From positions 231,001 to 295,000 of the forward strand of contig JADKAC010000008.1 in the NCBI GenBank assembly GCA_016715425.1: a DNA stretch of 64,000 nucleotides, read 5' to 3'. Positions 33,885 to 43,275 of this stretch are shown here, piece by piece; positions within the stretch are counted from its first letter, which is position 1, and every line of letters starts with the position of its first letter. This DNA comes from Bacteroidota bacterium (lineage in GTDB: Bacteria; Bacteroidota; Bacteroidia; Chitinophagales; BACL12). Position numbers and translations under genes: made by a program. The notes beneath the pieces are model-generated. The model did not search any database and was not told the DNA's origin. It saw nothing but the letters and a program-made list of their open reading frames with translations.

Positions 33885-34208
33885 ATGAAAAAACTATTCA
33901 CAACACTTACACTCGTTTTTGCTATTAGCGCATTTGCAATGGCACAAAGTAATTCTACAACTTCAGAAGCAACCAAAGCAACAACTACAGTGAATGCTGC
34001 GGATCATTCCCAAAGCACAAATGCAGCGGATTGCACACCTGAAAAAATGAAAGAATGTAAAGAAGGCGCAAGCAGTTCAAAATCTTGTTGCAGCAGTAAG
34101 AGTACCTCTTCAAACAGCAGTGCAGCAAGTGCTTTAGGCAAAGAAGGTGATAAAGCAAAAACTGTTTCTATTGGCGCAAGTGCTAAAAAATCTGAGAAAA
34201 GCGAATAA
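33885..34208 (+). CDS. Small secreted Cys-containing protein of unknown function
   Basis: A 107-residue exported protein. The signal peptide (MKKLFTTLTLVFAISAFAMAQ) is clear, so the ATG at 33885 is chosen over an upstream in-frame codon that overlaps psd. The mature part is Ser/Thr/Ala/Lys-rich and disordered, with four Cys in two clusters (DCTPEKMKECKEG and SKSCCSSKS). Spaced and paired Cys suggest metal binding or disulfides, but this is inference. No T9SS domain is seen; it should be periplasmic or surface-released. A terminator follows 21 nt after its stop. Confidence 0.75.
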   Translation: MKKLFTTLTLVFAISAFAMAQSNSTTSEATKATTTVNAADHSQSTNAADCTPEKMKECKEGASSSKSCCSSKSTSSNSSAASALGKEGDKAKTVSIGASAKKSEKSE

Positions 34209-34229
34209 CAATATCTATAAATTTTTTTT

Positions 34230-34259
34230 AAGGACACTGTGTACGCAGTGTCCTTTTTT
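34230..34259 (+). terminator. Rho-independent terminator after the Cys-containing secreted protein
   Basis: A perfect 10-bp stem (AAGGACACTG / CAGTGTCCTT) with a 6-nt loop is followed by a T-run. The last bases are shared with the stop codon of the minus-strand gene ending at 34258, so the hairpin serves the plus-strand mRNA only. Confidence 0.9.
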
Positions 34260-37200
34260 ATTTAGTAATAATTATTTGTTCCAAATACACTTGTGAATCG
34301 CTTAAGATTTTTACCATGTAATTACCCGCTACATAATTCTGCATTGGAATTTGAAAATAATTATCCGGCAAAACAGAAATATTTTTTGAGAAAGTAATTC
34401 TTCCTGACAAATCATACATTTCAATAAATTCCAACGCCTCTGCACTTCTATTGTAAATTGTTAGGAATTCATTTACTGGATTTGGAAATATTGAGATGTT
34501 TGAATTTGTATTTTCACCTTCAATATTTTGGCAAATAGTAACAGTAATTAAATCAGATGATGAGCCGGTACATGCATTCGTATCTGTGTAAGTATAGGAG
34601 ATTGTATGTGTTCCAACTCCTGCAATTGATGGTGTAAATAAATTGCCAATAACACCCGGGCCAGAATAAATACCACCGCTTGGTGAACCAGTATCTAAAG
34701 TAATTGCTGCATCTTCAATACAAATAATATCTGTACTTAGATTAAACGTTGTTACTGGTGGTGAAAAATAAATCACCAGAATAGTATCAGAGTAAGTACA
34801 TCCAAATGTATTTGTAACGGTTACAGAATATGTTCCTCCATTTACAACGTAAATATTTGAAGTGGTAGCACCGGTATTCCATAAATAGGTGCCTGATGTA
34901 ATAGTGGCATCTAAGATTACAGGTGTCCCTGCGCAAAGTGCTGTATCTGCGTTTATAAAAATTTCAGGTATTTCATAAATAATAACTTCCGTTTCTTCGA
35001 AAAAATAACATCCAAAAATGTTGGTGATCTCCACACTATATATTCCAGAACTTGGTGCGATAATTTGTTGTGTGGTTTCTCCAGTGTTCCATAAATATGT
35101 TGACCCAAAATTTTCTGCATCCAATAATGCAAACTCATTTTCACAAAATCCTATTGAGTCGTCAAATGCAATAAAAGGAGTTGCATTAAATATAACTTCA
35201 ATAGAATCAGAATTTGAACATCCAAATGCATTTGTTACTTCAACCGAATACATACCATTTGTAGTAACATATATTGTTGAGGTTGTTGCACCAGTATTCC
35301 AGAGATAAGTCCCGGAAGGAATTGCACCATCTAACAAAATAATTTCACCATAACAGGATTCAATATCAGATCCAAGAGATATTTCTGGAATTGGAAATAA
35401 GTTAACAAATGTTTCTGCATTGTAAGTACATCCAAAATCATTTGAAATTTCCACATCATAAATTCCTGAACTTGCCGCAATAATTTGCTGTGTCGTTTCT
35501 CCTGTACTCCATAAATATGTTGAACCAATATTTTCTGCATCTAATAAAGCAATTTCATTTTCACAATATTCTATTGTATCCGGAAATTCAACAAAAGGAA
35601 TTTCATTCAATATTACAACCACAGTATCTGCATCCGAACAACCAAAATTATTAGTTACAAATACATAGTAAGTACCACTTTCAGTAATATCAATTGTTTG
35701 AGTAATTGCACCTGTGTTCCATAAATATTCAACATCAGGAAAGCCGGAATCTAAAGTAATCACATCACCATCACAAGTTTCAATATCATCATTTAAATCA
35801 ACTGTAATTGCTGGAAATATTTCTACAAAAATTGAATCTGAAGAAAAGCAATTAAAAGTATTTGTTACTGTAACATAATACAATCCCGCTGCATCTATTT
35901 CAATTATTTGATTTGCAGAACCCGTGTTCCATAAATACTCTGCACCCGGATTTTCAGCATTAAGTAATAATGTATTACCTAAACATATTCCTGTATCCAA
36001 ACCTAAATCAACTATAGGATTTGTGTGCACTGTAACTGTAACAATATCTATCGCTTCGCAGCCCGCATCATTGGTTACAGAAACACCATAATTTCCTGAA
36101 GTTGTTACAGTAATTGTTTGTGTAATTGCACCGGTATTCCATAAAAATTCAGCTTCTGAATTTCCTGCATCCAACTCAACAGATTCTCCGGAACACATAG
36201 AAATATCCTCACCTAAAAAAACAACAGGGCCAGATACCATATTTATTTCAATTTCATCTGATGCAATGCATCCGGCAACATCAGTAATTGTTACTGAATA
36301 AATACCTGTTTCAGAAACAGTAATTGTTTGAGTTTCGGCTCCGGTACTCCAAGTAAAAGTGGCCTCAGAATTTCCAGCATTGAGCAGTATATTATTTCCT
36401 TCACAAATCATTGTATCCAAACCAAGATCAACAATTGGAACATTCACATTAAGATGAGTTATTACTGTACTATCACAACCTTCTAAGGGTGTATAATAAT
36501 CATAATAATCACCTGTGGCAGTTTGATATTCACCGCCGGCAAAAAAACTTTCACCTTCGCAAATATTTATATAATTATGAATGGTATAGGAAGTACAATA
36601 CTTTGCAAGAAAACCATCCCATCCTGTAAATTCAGAACTTAAATTAAAAGTAGAAGGACCCGGATCAAAATCAACTGTTGCATCAAAGTAGCCGGTAATT
36701 AATTCAGCTCCTGAATTATCTAAATGTATTTTATACGACCAATCACTTAACGTACCACCAATTTTTTCTGCTGCAATAAATTCTCCGGCAGATGTCCATA
36801 CCAAGCGATAAAAATCTGTGTAACCTGCTGAAGTCAAATTAAATACTGAACCGGAAGGATCAAAATCTGCAGTTTGTTCAAATGCTCCTGTAAAATGTAT
36901 ACCACCTGTTTCATCAACTTGCAAATCATTCACCGATTGAAATCCTAAACCACCAATTCCTTTTCCCCAAACCAAGCTGCCATCACTATTATTAATTTTA
37001 ATTGTAAATCCATCCACATAACCTGCAGAAATAATATTACTTATTTCGGCTCCGGGATCCGCATCCATTGTTCCTTCAAAAAATCCACCGGTAATATATG
37101 TGTTATCCAAAGTGCTTTCGGCAATTGATAGAACCTGTTCATTCATATTGCCTGAAAAAGCCACTGCCCAAATATAATTTCCATCACTATCCAATTTAAG

Positions 37201-38013
37201 AACAACAGCATCTGCACCAAATCCATAAGCAGTTAAATTATGTGTGGATGGACTCGGATCAAAATCAACAGTTTCAAAAAATTCTCCAGCAATAACGATA
37301 TTATTTTCAGCATCCACCATAGTTTCATTTCCCCAAAATGAATCCATTTTTAATGCCCACAAAAAATTGCCATCATTATCTAATTTCAAAATAAAATCAT
37401 TCCCCATTACACCTGCGGTAAGATTAAATGTTCCTGCACCCGGATTGAAGTCAACAGTATTCTGAAAATATCCATGAATTACAATATTATCATCATTGTC
37501 CAAGGCAAAACCATAATTCTGTTCAGTACCAGTTCCACCAAATTTTGCTGCCCATAATAAATTGCCATCTGCATCATATTTGCCACAATAAATTTCATCG
37601 CTGCCAGCAGATACAAGATTAAAAACGGAAGCCGTTGGATCCATATCTAATGTGCCGTTGAAATATCCGAATACAAATACATTTCCTTCAATATCTGTTT
37701 CTAAAACTGATGAATTACTAAACCCACTACCACCTAAATGTATAGCCCAAATAAAATCGCCATCGCTATCCAACTTTACAATTGCTATATCTAAGGATGA
37801 AACGGAAGTAAATGTGGTTACACCTAGTCCGGGATCAGCATCCACTGAGCCATAAAAATTACATGCAGTAAAAATATTCCCTATTGCATCAGTAGTTACA
37901 TCACTATTTACTTGAGTGTCGTTACCATGAAATCGTTTGGCGAATAAAAAGCTTTGAGAAAAAAGTAATGAGCCCGAAAGAATAAAAAGAATGCACAGTA
38001 AATAAGGTTTCAT
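34258..38013 (-). CDS. Giant T9SS surface protein with a propeller-like head and eight Ig-like repeats
   Basis: A 1251-residue secreted protein. After the signal peptide (about 1-19) seven SBBP-like repeats fill residues 20-480; each carries a core like GYFxxTVDFDPGxxxxNLTSAG, and seven copies fit a closed seven-bladed propeller. A CEGESFFAGGEYQTATG module follows (around 484), then eight Ig-like units of about 70 residues (core LDAxNxxxxYLWNTGxTTQxI), a further all-beta unit and a T9SS sorting domain from about 1174 (SIFPNPVNEF). It is likely a surface adhesin or signalling head; no enzymatic residues are seen. The sequence is repeat-rich but the frame is intact. Confidence 0.9.
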   Translation of the reverse strand: MKPYLLCILFILSGSLLFSQSFLFAKRFHGNDTQVNSDVTTDAIGNIFTACNFYGSVDADPGLGVTTFTSVSSLDIAIVKLDSDGDFIWAIHLGGSGFSNSSVLETDIEGNVFVFGYFNGTLDMDPTASVFNLVSAGSDEIYCGKYDADGNLLWAAKFGGTGTEQNYGFALDNDDNIVIHGYFQNTVDFNPGAGTFNLTAGVMGNDFILKLDNDGNFLWALKMDSFWGNETMVDAENNIVIAGEFFETVDFDPSPSTHNLTAYGFGADAVVLKLDSDGNYIWAVAFSGNMNEQVLSIAESTLDNTYITGGFFEGTMDADPGAEISNIISAGYVDGFTIKINNSDGSLVWGKGIGGLGFQSVNDLQVDETGGIHFTGAFEQTADFDPSGSVFNLTSAGYTDFYRLVWTSAGEFIAAEKIGGTLSDWSYKIHLDNSGAELITGYFDATVDFDPGPSTFNLSSEFTGWDGFLAKYCTSYTIHNYINICEGESFFAGGEYQTATGDYYDYYTPLEGCDSTVITHLNVNVPIVDLGLDTMICEGNNILLNAGNSEATFTWSTGAETQTITVSETGIYSVTITDVAGCIASDEIEINMVSGPVVFLGEDISMCSGESVELDAGNSEAEFLWNTGAITQTITVTTSGNYGVSVTNDAGCEAIDIVTVTVHTNPIVDLGLDTGICLGNTLLLNAENPGAEYLWNTGSANQIIEIDAAGLYYVTVTNTFNCFSSDSIFVEIFPAITVDLNDDIETCDGDVITLDSGFPDVEYLWNTGAITQTIDITESGTYYVFVTNNFGCSDADTVVVILNEIPFVEFPDTIEYCENEIALLDAENIGSTYLWSTGETTQQIIAASSGIYDVEISNDFGCTYNAETFVNLFPIPEISLGSDIESCYGEIILLDGAIPSGTYLWNTGATTSTIYVTTNGMYSVEVTNAFGCSNSDSIEVIFNATPFIAFDDSIGFCENEFALLDAENFGSTYLWNTGETTQQIIAPSSGIYSVEITNIFGCYFFEETEVIIYEIPEIFINADTALCAGTPVILDATITSGTYLWNTGATTSNIYVVNGGTYSVTVTNTFGCTYSDTILVIYFSPPVTTFNLSTDIICIEDAAITLDTGSPSGGIYSGPGVIGNLFTPSIAGVGTHTISYTYTDTNACTGSSSDLITVTICQNIEGENTNSNISIFPNPVNEFLTIYNRSAEALEFIEMYDLSGRITFSKNISVLPDNYFQIPMQNYVAGNYMVKILSDSQVYLEQIIITK

Positions 38014-38187
38014 AAAATTATTTTTTGTAATTGCATCTGTAAGCCAAAGAATATACCATGTAACGAGTTATTTATTAAAGCTAACTAATCTTTAGTAAGA
38101 AAGGGTTAATTCAATTTTGGAGTTTTATCTGATATGCGTGATAATTAATAATTTAAAACACAATTTTAATTATTGAAAAATGCATAT

Positions 38188-38892
38188 TTAAAATATGGTT
38201 TGCAATTGAGAAAGATTAGAAATATTTTTTTCAAAACCATATTGATTTTCATTTGCATTGTAGTTAAACCAGACAAACTGCATTCCTGCATTCAATGCAC
38301 CTTTTCCATCCACTTCCGGTGAATCACCGATATAAATACTTTCATTAGCAAATGCATTTGCATCACGCAATGCAGTTTCAAAAATTTTCCTATCCGGCTT
38401 TAAAGAATTTGCAGATTCGGCGGTGGTAATTGTTTTAAAAAAATCCTGTAAACCGCAATTCTTTATTTTAAAAAATTGTACTTCATTAAAACCATTGGTG
38501 ATAATATGCAGTGGATATTTTTTATTCAAATATTGTAGTGTTTCTATTGCTCCGGGTAATAATTCTTTTAAATGTCTTGTATGTTGAATATAATATTCTG
38601 CCATTTGCATAGCGATGGAGCGATTGTCAATTCCGAAGTCATAAAGTGTAACATAAAATCGTTCGAATCGCACTTCTTCTTTGTTCTTTCTTCCATAGCG
38701 ATATGCATCCCACAAGAATTCATTGCGTTGTTTGTAGTTAAGAAAGAATTGATCAAAATTTTTTATCCCTCTGCCGGGTAAATCAAAATCATAAAATAAT
38801 TTCTCTACAATTACTTTTGAATTTGCACTAAAATCCCAGAGCGTATTATCCAGATCGAAGAATATATGTTTTACGTTATTTGAATTCATCAT
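38188..38892 (-). CDS. YjjG-like HAD family noncanonical pyrimidine nucleotidase
   Basis: A 234-residue soluble HAD phosphatase. Motif I is FFDLDNTLW (Asp13 and Asp15), motif II IITNGFNEVQ, motif III the Lys in LKPDRKIFE and motif IV YIGDSPEVDGKGA. This pattern with the Trp after the nucleophile motif and a helical cap fits YjjG-type house-cleaning nucleotidases that remove damaged pyrimidine nucleotides. The exact substrate is inferred from the family. It overlaps the upstream SDR gene by 4 nt (ATGA). Confidence 0.88.
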   Translation of the reverse strand: MMNSNNVKHIFFDLDNTLWDFSANSKVIVEKLFYDFDLPGRGIKNFDQFFLNYKQRNEFLWDAYRYGRKNKEEVRFERFYVTLYDFGIDNRSIAMQMAEYYIQHTRHLKELLPGAIETLQYLNKKYPLHIITNGFNEVQFFKIKNCGLQDFFKTITTAESANSLKPDRKIFETALRDANAFANESIYIGDSPEVDGKGALNAGMQFVWFNYNANENQYGFEKNISNLSQLQTIF

Positions 38893-39908
38893 TTAAAAAC
38901 TATTGGATGAAATTTGTCTGATTTTTTTTCATCTATAAATGCGGCGCCGGTATCAGCAACAGCCTTTGCAACGGGGCTAAATGTATAATCTAGTTGCTCT
39001 TGAATTTTACTGCTGTCGAAATACACTTGTTTGTTAGCAATACGAGCTGTTGTTTTTGTAACTGAGGGAGTTTGGCCGGTGAAAATACTGCGCAATGCAT
39101 CTGCCCGCCAAGCTAATTCCGACATAAATTGTTTTGCTTTATAAGGTGGTCGTTTCACTTGCAATGCATCTGCAACCATCCATAAAAAATTTTTGTACAT
39201 AATATTTTCACTGTTCAGAATAAAACGTTCGGAATGAATTTCACTTTGCATTAAACGATAAGCAATTTCCACTACATCACGCACATCTACATAACCTGTA
39301 ATTCCTTCGGTATAAAATTTAAAACCATTATTCACAGTTGTAAATAACCTGCATGAACCACTATTCCAATTCCCTGAACCAACAATAATAGAAGGATTTA
39401 TTATTACTGCATTTAAGCCTTCTGCAATTCCTCGCCACACTTCCCTCTCTGCAAGATGTTTGCTTAAACTATAATCACTGATACTGTTTATATTTTCCCA
39501 TTTATTATTTTCTACAACTAATTCTCCTGAAATTCCTGTTCTGCCCACGGCAGCAATTGAACTTACATGAAGCATTTTTTTTATCTGTAATTCCAAACAA
39601 ATATTTACCACATTTGCTGTTCCTTCAACATTAATATTCATCAACTTTTCTGCATCCTTTTTCACATAGGAAATAATTGCCGCAGTGTGATACACATAAT
39701 CAACGCCTTCCATTGCAATTGCTAATGAATCAACATCTGTAATATCACCTATTATCCATTCTATTTCATCTGCAATATCTGCCACTAATTTTAAATCACT
39801 TGTATTTCTTCGCAATGCACGCACTCTTTCCCCTTTCATTAATAAATATCTTGCAAGATAGCTTCCTACTAATCCGTTTGCACCTGTTATAAAATGACTT
39901 TGTTGCAT
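38889..39908 (-). CDS. NAD-dependent epimerase/reductase (extended SDR)
   Basis: A 339-residue extended SDR with the NAD motif FITGANGLVGSYLARYL, VDYVYHTAAII, and the catalytic Tyr-x3-Lys in DYSLSKHLAE. It resembles the dihydroflavonol reductase-like family, which acts on many sugar, steroid or lipid intermediates. The substrate is unknown. Its gene follows anmK by 6 nt and overlaps the nucleotidase gene, so the three form an operon. Confidence 0.85.
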   Translation of the reverse strand: MQQSHFITGANGLVGSYLARYLLMKGERVRALRRNTSDLKLVADIADEIEWIIGDITDVDSLAIAMEGVDYVYHTAAIISYVKKDAEKLMNINVEGTANVVNICLELQIKKMLHVSSIAAVGRTGISGELVVENNKWENINSISDYSLSKHLAEREVWRGIAEGLNAVIINPSIIVGSGNWNSGSCRLFTTVNNGFKFYTEGITGYVDVRDVVEIAYRLMQSEIHSERFILNSENIMYKNFLWMVADALQVKRPPYKAKQFMSELAWRADALRSIFTGQTPSVTKTTARIANKQVYFDSSKIQEQLDYTFSPVAKAVADTGAAFIDEKKSDKFHPIVFK

Positions 39909-39914
39909 TTTTTT

Positions 39915-41000
39915 TTATTGAATTATTTCACCGCCACAAACTGCTATTCTTGCACCGGTTACTGAAGGGAAAAAGTTTGGTAATTGTTTCCATCGCAACA
40001 CACCCATTAATGCGATTGCTAATGCTTCCTTAAATTGAATAATGGAATCTGTAGGTAATTGAATTCGTGTATTGCATAAAATAGCAATTCTGTTTACTAA
40101 TGTGGTGTTGTATGCTCCACCTCCGGTAACAAGTATTTTTAATTGTTTGCAATCGGAAAATGCAGATTGAATAGCACTGCTGATTTGTTGCGCAATATGT
40201 TCTGTTGCTGTTGCCATCTGATCTTGCAAGGATACATTAAAATTATCGAGTATGCTTATAAAATGCTTTTGTACATAAGCATTATCCAATGATTTTGGAA
40301 AGGGTGCATGCAAAAATTTATCTGCATTTAATGCTTGTAAAAGTGCTTGATTTAATTTTCCAGTAGCAGCAATTTTACCTCCATCATCAAAAGGCATATT
40401 TAATTTTCCTGCAATAGAATTTAATATTTGATTAGCTCCGCAGATATCAAAACCAAATCGTTTCCCATTGCTATCCAAAGAAATATTTGCAATGCCACCA
40501 ATATTTAAACAAACCTCAAAATCACTAAACAACTTTGCATCACACATAGGAACAAGTGGCGCACCTTGTCCGCCGGCACGAATATCTGCATTGCGAAAAT
40601 CATTTATTATAGGAACAGAAACATGCTTTCTAATATTAATTGCATTGCCGATTTGCAATGAAAATCCTTTTTCAGGATGATGCGCAATTGTATGTCCATG
40701 CGAAGCGATGAAATCAGGAAGAATGAGATTGTTGTTTTGCAAAAATTTAAAAATCTCTGCACCACAAAAATCTCCAAATAATAAATCTGCTTCTTGCACT
40801 TTGTTGTTATCAATTACTGCTTGTTGCAATGCTTGCATAATATTTTTAGGAAAAGGAATTGTAATGGATTGTACTATTTCAAAATCAAAATTATTTTCTT
40901 GAATATCAAATCTGCAATAGGCAATATCCAATCCATCTAAAGAACTCCCCGACATTAAACCCACTACATTATATGATTTCTTGTTGTTCAATCTGTTCAT
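39915..41000 (-). CDS. anmK: Anhydro-N-acetylmuramic acid kinase
   Basis: A 361-residue kinase that opens and phosphorylates 1,6-anhydro-MurNAc from cell wall turnover, giving MurNAc-6-phosphate. It shows GLMSGSSLDGLDIAYCRF, SHGHTIAHHP, the GGIANISLD motif and ILVTGGGAYNTTLV of the ASKHA fold. It is the first gene of the anmK-SDR-nucleotidase operon. The next step enzyme (MurQ) is not in this window. Confidence 0.94.
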   Translation of the reverse strand: MNRLNNKKSYNVVGLMSGSSLDGLDIAYCRFDIQENNFDFEIVQSITIPFPKNIMQALQQAVIDNNKVQEADLLFGDFCGAEIFKFLQNNNLILPDFIASHGHTIAHHPEKGFSLQIGNAINIRKHVSVPIINDFRNADIRAGGQGAPLVPMCDAKLFSDFEVCLNIGGIANISLDSNGKRFGFDICGANQILNSIAGKLNMPFDDGGKIAATGKLNQALLQALNADKFLHAPFPKSLDNAYVQKHFISILDNFNVSLQDQMATATEHIAQQISSAIQSAFSDCKQLKILVTGGGAYNTTLVNRIAILCNTRIQLPTDSIIQFKEALAIALMGVLRWKQLPNFFPSVTGARIAVCGGEIIQ

Positions 41001-41051
41001 TTTTATTCTCTAAATATTTTGGTACAAGTTGAATTTCAGATTCACTGCATT

Positions 41052-41098
41052 TAAAAAAAATAGCTTTGCCATATTAAAAAATATTGCAAAGCTATTTT
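41052..41098 (-). terminator. Rho-independent terminator after the CHU_C gene (minus strand)
   Basis: AAAATAGCTTTGC (41057-41069) pairs perfectly with GCAAAGCTATTTT (41086-41098), and the inner ATATT/AATAT extends the stem after one mismatch. On the minus strand it ends in a T-run, as expected after the gene that ends at 41117. Confidence 0.92.
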
Positions 41099-41116
41099 CA
41101 GAAATAATAAAATTTA

Positions 41117-43243
41117 TTAGCGTACCAACAGTACAGAACCTTGTAAATCCACTTGTGATCCATCAAGATTTCGTGCACGAATCAGATATACATAAGATCC
41201 CATATCTTGTTCTTTTCCATTGTATGTTCCATCCCAACCTTGAGTTACATCTGTAGTAGAAAATAATTCCTGACCCCAACGATTATAAATGGCAAATACA
41301 TCAAGCGCTTCAACGGAGTGTGTTAATAATAATAATTCATCATTAATACCATCACCATTTGGACTGAATGCATTTGGAATATCTATTACTGTGATATCCA
41401 AAACATAAATAGTTACATCATCGGATTCAACACAACCATCAGGACTGGTAACAGTAAGGGTATATGTAACAGTAAGTGGTGGACGAATTTCAGGAGTTGC
41501 AGAAAACGGATCGCTCACGAATGTTGCTGGAAACCAGCTATACGAACCAAGACCTTCACCTTGTAAAGTATAATAATCCAAATAGGTGATTGTATCATCC
41601 GGACCTGCATACGCTTCAGGTAAAACGCCAATTACAATATCGTAAGAGATGGTGTCTTTACAACCATTATTTGCTGTAGTAATTAAAGTAACAGTGTATG
41701 TTCCTGCAGGATCATAATTATGCGAAGGATTTTCAGAAGTACTGCTACCACCATCGCCAAAATTCCATGAATATGTACTTATAGATGCTCCGTCTGGAAT
41801 TGTAGAAAGATTTGAAAATTCTGCACTTTCATTTTGACATACATCATCAAACTCAAAGTCGGCTTCAGGGCCAGATAAAACATCAATAGATTGTGTAATT
41901 GTTGCCGTACATCCTTTTTCTGTTTCTACAAATAAATTCACAGTATAACTTCCTCCAGCAGCATATAAATAATCCGGATTAGAATCCGTGCTTGAACCAC
42001 CATCGCCAAAATCCCAAGCCCATTCGGTGATATCACCTGCAAGAGTTGAAACAGATTGATCAATAAACATTACAGATGCATTTGAACAACCGGCGATATA
42101 ATCAAAATCAGCAGTAACTACATTATAAATCAGCACATCAATAATTGCAGTATCGGCACACACAAAACCGGGGTTTGCAATTAGGGTAACGGTATAACTT
42201 CCTGTGTCAGCATACACATGCACTCCTTCAAAAGAAGTGGATGTAGTTCCATCTCCAAAATCCCACAAATAATCATCTGCACCTGTACTCAGATTGTCAA
42301 AGTTTACTGTAAAATCTTCACAGTCTAAATATACTTCCTCGACAACAGCACCATCCACGCCAATCACTGAAGTAAGTGTCGGTTCACATAATTCCACATT
42401 AAACTGAAAATCACGATAATGATTTCCCAATAATACACCATCCCGCCATTCTTCGGCAACAATACCTACAACATAGCGTCCTTCAAAAAGAGCAGTGCCT
42501 GTAAGCAACCCGGTATTCACATCAATTGCCAATTCTGGGCTTGCATCTACCATATAATCTACATCATAACCGGTAGCCCAATCAACGGAACCATAAGGCG
42601 GTGCCGGCGGTGGGGATGGAGCCGGTGCAAATGAACTTGCACCTTCAAACGGAGTATAAAATTTATAAGCTAAAGAGTCGCCATCAATATCAGAAGCGCT
42701 ATGATCAAAGTTGAGTGGATCATCTACACAAATAACGGGTGGCGGATAATTATTAAATACGGGAGAGTTATTACATTCCGCTGCACTGCCCGGCGGAATT
42801 TGTTGCCAGATTGTTGAGCCGGTATCCTCCGGTGCATCAATATTTATAATGCCTGCATTTCTGCAGCAACGCTGATATACTAAATCATAAGTATCTGCAT
42901 CATCAGGCAATTCAATGGTAACTGTGTAAATACCTTGTTCGATACATAATCCCGGTGGTACATCCAAACATGGATTATCCACTTCGATGGGTATATCTGT
43001 AGTTTCAGGTGAATACATTGCCACGTTTTCAATTAGATCACCATCAGAATTATAAATTCCTAAGTAAGCCGGATTATCAAATGCCGTTGCACTAGTGCAA
43101 TCACGATATAAGACTACTGTAACTTCATAAGTATTATCACCCGTACAAGTGTAATAAATTTCACCACCAATAATGTGTGATGCAAAAGTTTTAGTGCTTA
43201 TAAAAATTATAGTAAGCAGAAAGAGTAATCTTATAAATTTCAT
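41117..43243 (-). CDS. T9SS type B (CHU_C) adhesin with PKD domains, copy 1
   Basis: A 708-residue exported protein. A signal peptide (1-21) leads to a Cys-rich N-terminal domain of about 265 residues (ASHIIGGEIYYTC, YRDCTSATAF, YQRCCRNAG), then three PKD domains with WDFGDG or WNFGDG cores (about 290-540), one Ig-like unit and a CHU_C gliding-motility C-terminal domain near 620-708 (DIPNAFSPNGDGINDE, FAIYNRWGQELF). It should be T9SS-secreted and surface-attached. It is paralogous to the next gene over nearly its whole length; the two are arranged in tandem with a 32-nt gap. Confidence 0.92.
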   Translation of the reverse strand: MKFIRLLFLLTIIFISTKTFASHIIGGEIYYTCTGDNTYEVTVVLYRDCTSATAFDNPAYLGIYNSDGDLIENVAMYSPETTDIPIEVDNPCLDVPPGLCIEQGIYTVTIELPDDADTYDLVYQRCCRNAGIINIDAPEDTGSTIWQQIPPGSAAECNNSPVFNNYPPPVICVDDPLNFDHSASDIDGDSLAYKFYTPFEGASSFAPAPSPPPAPPYGSVDWATGYDVDYMVDASPELAIDVNTGLLTGTALFEGRYVVGIVAEEWRDGVLLGNHYRDFQFNVELCEPTLTSVIGVDGAVVEEVYLDCEDFTVNFDNLSTGADDYLWDFGDGTTSTSFEGVHVYADTGSYTVTLIANPGFVCADTAIIDVLIYNVVTADFDYIAGCSNASVMFIDQSVSTLAGDITEWAWDFGDGGSSTDSNPDYLYAAGGSYTVNLFVETEKGCTATITQSIDVLSGPEADFEFDDVCQNESAEFSNLSTIPDGASISTYSWNFGDGGSSTSENPSHNYDPAGTYTVTLITTANNGCKDTISYDIVIGVLPEAYAGPDDTITYLDYYTLQGEGLGSYSWFPATFVSDPFSATPEIRPPLTVTYTLTVTSPDGCVESDDVTIYVLDITVIDIPNAFSPNGDGINDELLLLTHSVEALDVFAIYNRWGQELFSTTDVTQGWDGTYNGKEQDMGSYVYLIRARNLDGSQVDLQGSVLLVR

Positions 43244-43275
43244 TGTAGAATGATTAGGGTTCTAAATTAAAAAAA

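Noticed and set aside
34221..34260. A bidirectional terminator serving both convergent genes
   Set aside because: On the minus strand the hairpin is followed by A residues, not T, so it should act on the plus strand only.
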